A DNA stretch of 5,498 nucleotides from the NCBI GenBank assembly GCA_017621015.1, contig JAGAUC010000076.1, positions 1 through 5,498 of the forward strand, written 5' to 3'. The stretch comes from Clostridia bacterium (GTDB lineage: Bacteria > Bacillota > Clostridia > Oscillospirales > CAG-272). The position numbers were made by a program, and so were the translations under genes. The notes under the pieces were generated by a model. It worked only from the letters and a program-made list of their open reading frames with translations, ran no database searches and was not told the DNA's origin. Each line of letters starts with the position of its first letter. Position 1 is the stretch's first letter. This document shows positions 4,903-5,498 of this stretch, one piece after another.

Positions 4903-5498
4903 ATGAAAATCATTGGCATTACCGGGCCAAGCGGCTCGGGGAAAGGCGTTTGCTGTGAATATTTCCGTTCGATCGGTATCCCCTGTATCGATACAGACCA
5001 GGTTTATCACGATCTGCTTCTGCCGCCCTCGCCTTGTGCGAAGGAATTGGCTTTGCGCTTTGGCAAAGATATCATGCGTGAGGATCAAACGGTAGATCGC
5101 CCAAGGCTGGCTTCTCTTGTCTTTTCGGACGAGAGTGGGCGTGCCGCGGAGGATCTGAACCACATCGCGCATAAATACGTTAAGGAACAAACGCTGGAGC
5201 TGCTGGATAGGTTTCGCAACGAAAATCACCGTGCCGCTGTTGTAGATGCCCCGCTTCTTTTCGAGGCAGAATTTGACAAGTTATGTGATTTTACGATCTC
5301 CGTTCTTGCCAAGCGTGACACACGTCTTGAACGCATTATGAAACGGGATACGCTTTCACGTGAAAAAGCCGAAGAACGGATCTCGGCACAAAAAGAGGAT
5401 GCCTTTTATAAGGAAAAAGCGGATTACGTTCTTCAGAATGACGGAGAATGTCAAAAGCTTTATCCGATCCTTTCAGCCATCTTGTTGAAAGAGAATGT
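4903..5498 (+). CDS. coaE: Dephospho-CoA kinase, 3' end beyond the window
   Basis: The frame starts MKIIGITGPSGSGKG and is open to the window edge (198 codons plus two bases). E. coli CoaE has 206 residues, so little is missing. The enzyme phosphorylates the 3'-OH of the ribose of dephospho-CoA with ATP, the last step of coenzyme A synthesis, in the cytosol. Family marks in order: a P-loop at residues 8-15; DTDQVYHDLL (30-39) in place of the usual DADxxAR; VVDAPLLFEAEFDKLCD (113-129), matching the conserved PLLFE segment; the lid-like RLERIMKRDTLSREKAEERI (141-160) followed by AQKEDAFYKEKADYVLQND (162-180), matching the Q...AD.VI.N ending. Odd points: Gly15 stands where the P-loop normally has Ser or Thr, and His36 where Arg is usual. 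It is therefore a divergent member; a related nucleoside-kinase-like role is possible but less likely. It lies 13 nt after the oxidoreductase gene and shares its promoter. Confidence 0.85.
   Translation, partial: MKIIGITGPSGSGKGVCCEYFRSIGIPCIDTDQVYHDLLLPPSPCAKELALRFGKDIMREDQTVDRPRLASLVFSDESGRAAEDLNHIAHKYVKEQTLELLDRFRNENHRAAVVDAPLLFEAEFDKLCDFTISVLAKRDTRLERIMKRDTLSREKAEERISAQKEDAFYKEKADYVLQNDGECQKLYPILSAILLKEN

Noticed and set aside
4837..5229. Open 130-codon minus-strand frame across the oxidoreductase/coaE junction
   Set aside because: It runs antisense through two genes with clear family motifs and shows no motif of its own.

Overview
The window looks like chromosome from a Gram-positive anaerobe of the Clostridia (Oscillospirales- or Christensenellales-like). 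This rests on strong AGGAGG-type ribosome binding sites, A/T-rich sigma-A style promoters, a mixed-GC coding sequence and the protein styles; no marker gene fixes the taxon. I see no rRNA, tRNA, insertion sequence, CRISPR array or phage gene.

Layout: two transcription units diverge from one A/T-rich intergenic region (about 3581-3761). Leftward (minus strand) runs rlmB (23S rRNA 2'-O-methyltransferase, 2732-3580). A 20-nt gap separates it from an acidic, low-complexity reading frame (start at 2711). This is followed, in a -1 frame and with a long overlap, by an 8-helix membrane protein (31-2001). A further gene probably starts at the left edge with an ATGA stop/start overlap (positions 31-34). 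Rightward (plus strand) runs a Gfo/Idh/MocA-family NAD(P)-dependent oxidoreductase (3762-4889). After a 13-nt gap comes a dephospho-CoA kinase (coaE) that begins at 4903 and runs off the right edge with about 198 codons visible.

The most unusual item is the minus-strand membrane protein. Its helix layout and the order of its cytoplasmic segments follow a heavy-metal (P1B) P-type ATPase. However, every catalytic signature I can align is changed or gone: the DKTGT phosphorylation motif reads EDTEMFG, the TGD motif reads TLD, the GDGxND hinge is missing, the TGE of the actuator domain is missing and the HP of the nucleotide domain is AP. It reads as a P-type ATPase pseudoenzyme. The acidic frame upstream is probably its own N-terminal extension, cut off by a one-base frameshift near 1985-2019. 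If so, the intact product would be about 890 residues: a ~240-residue acidic disordered tail on a dead-pump membrane core. Whether the frameshift is natural or a sequence error cannot be told from one copy.

The genes do not form an obvious single pathway. rlmB and coaE are housekeeping genes, the oxidoreductase has no substrate clue, and the pseudo-ATPase has no known role; its link is co-transcription with rlmB.
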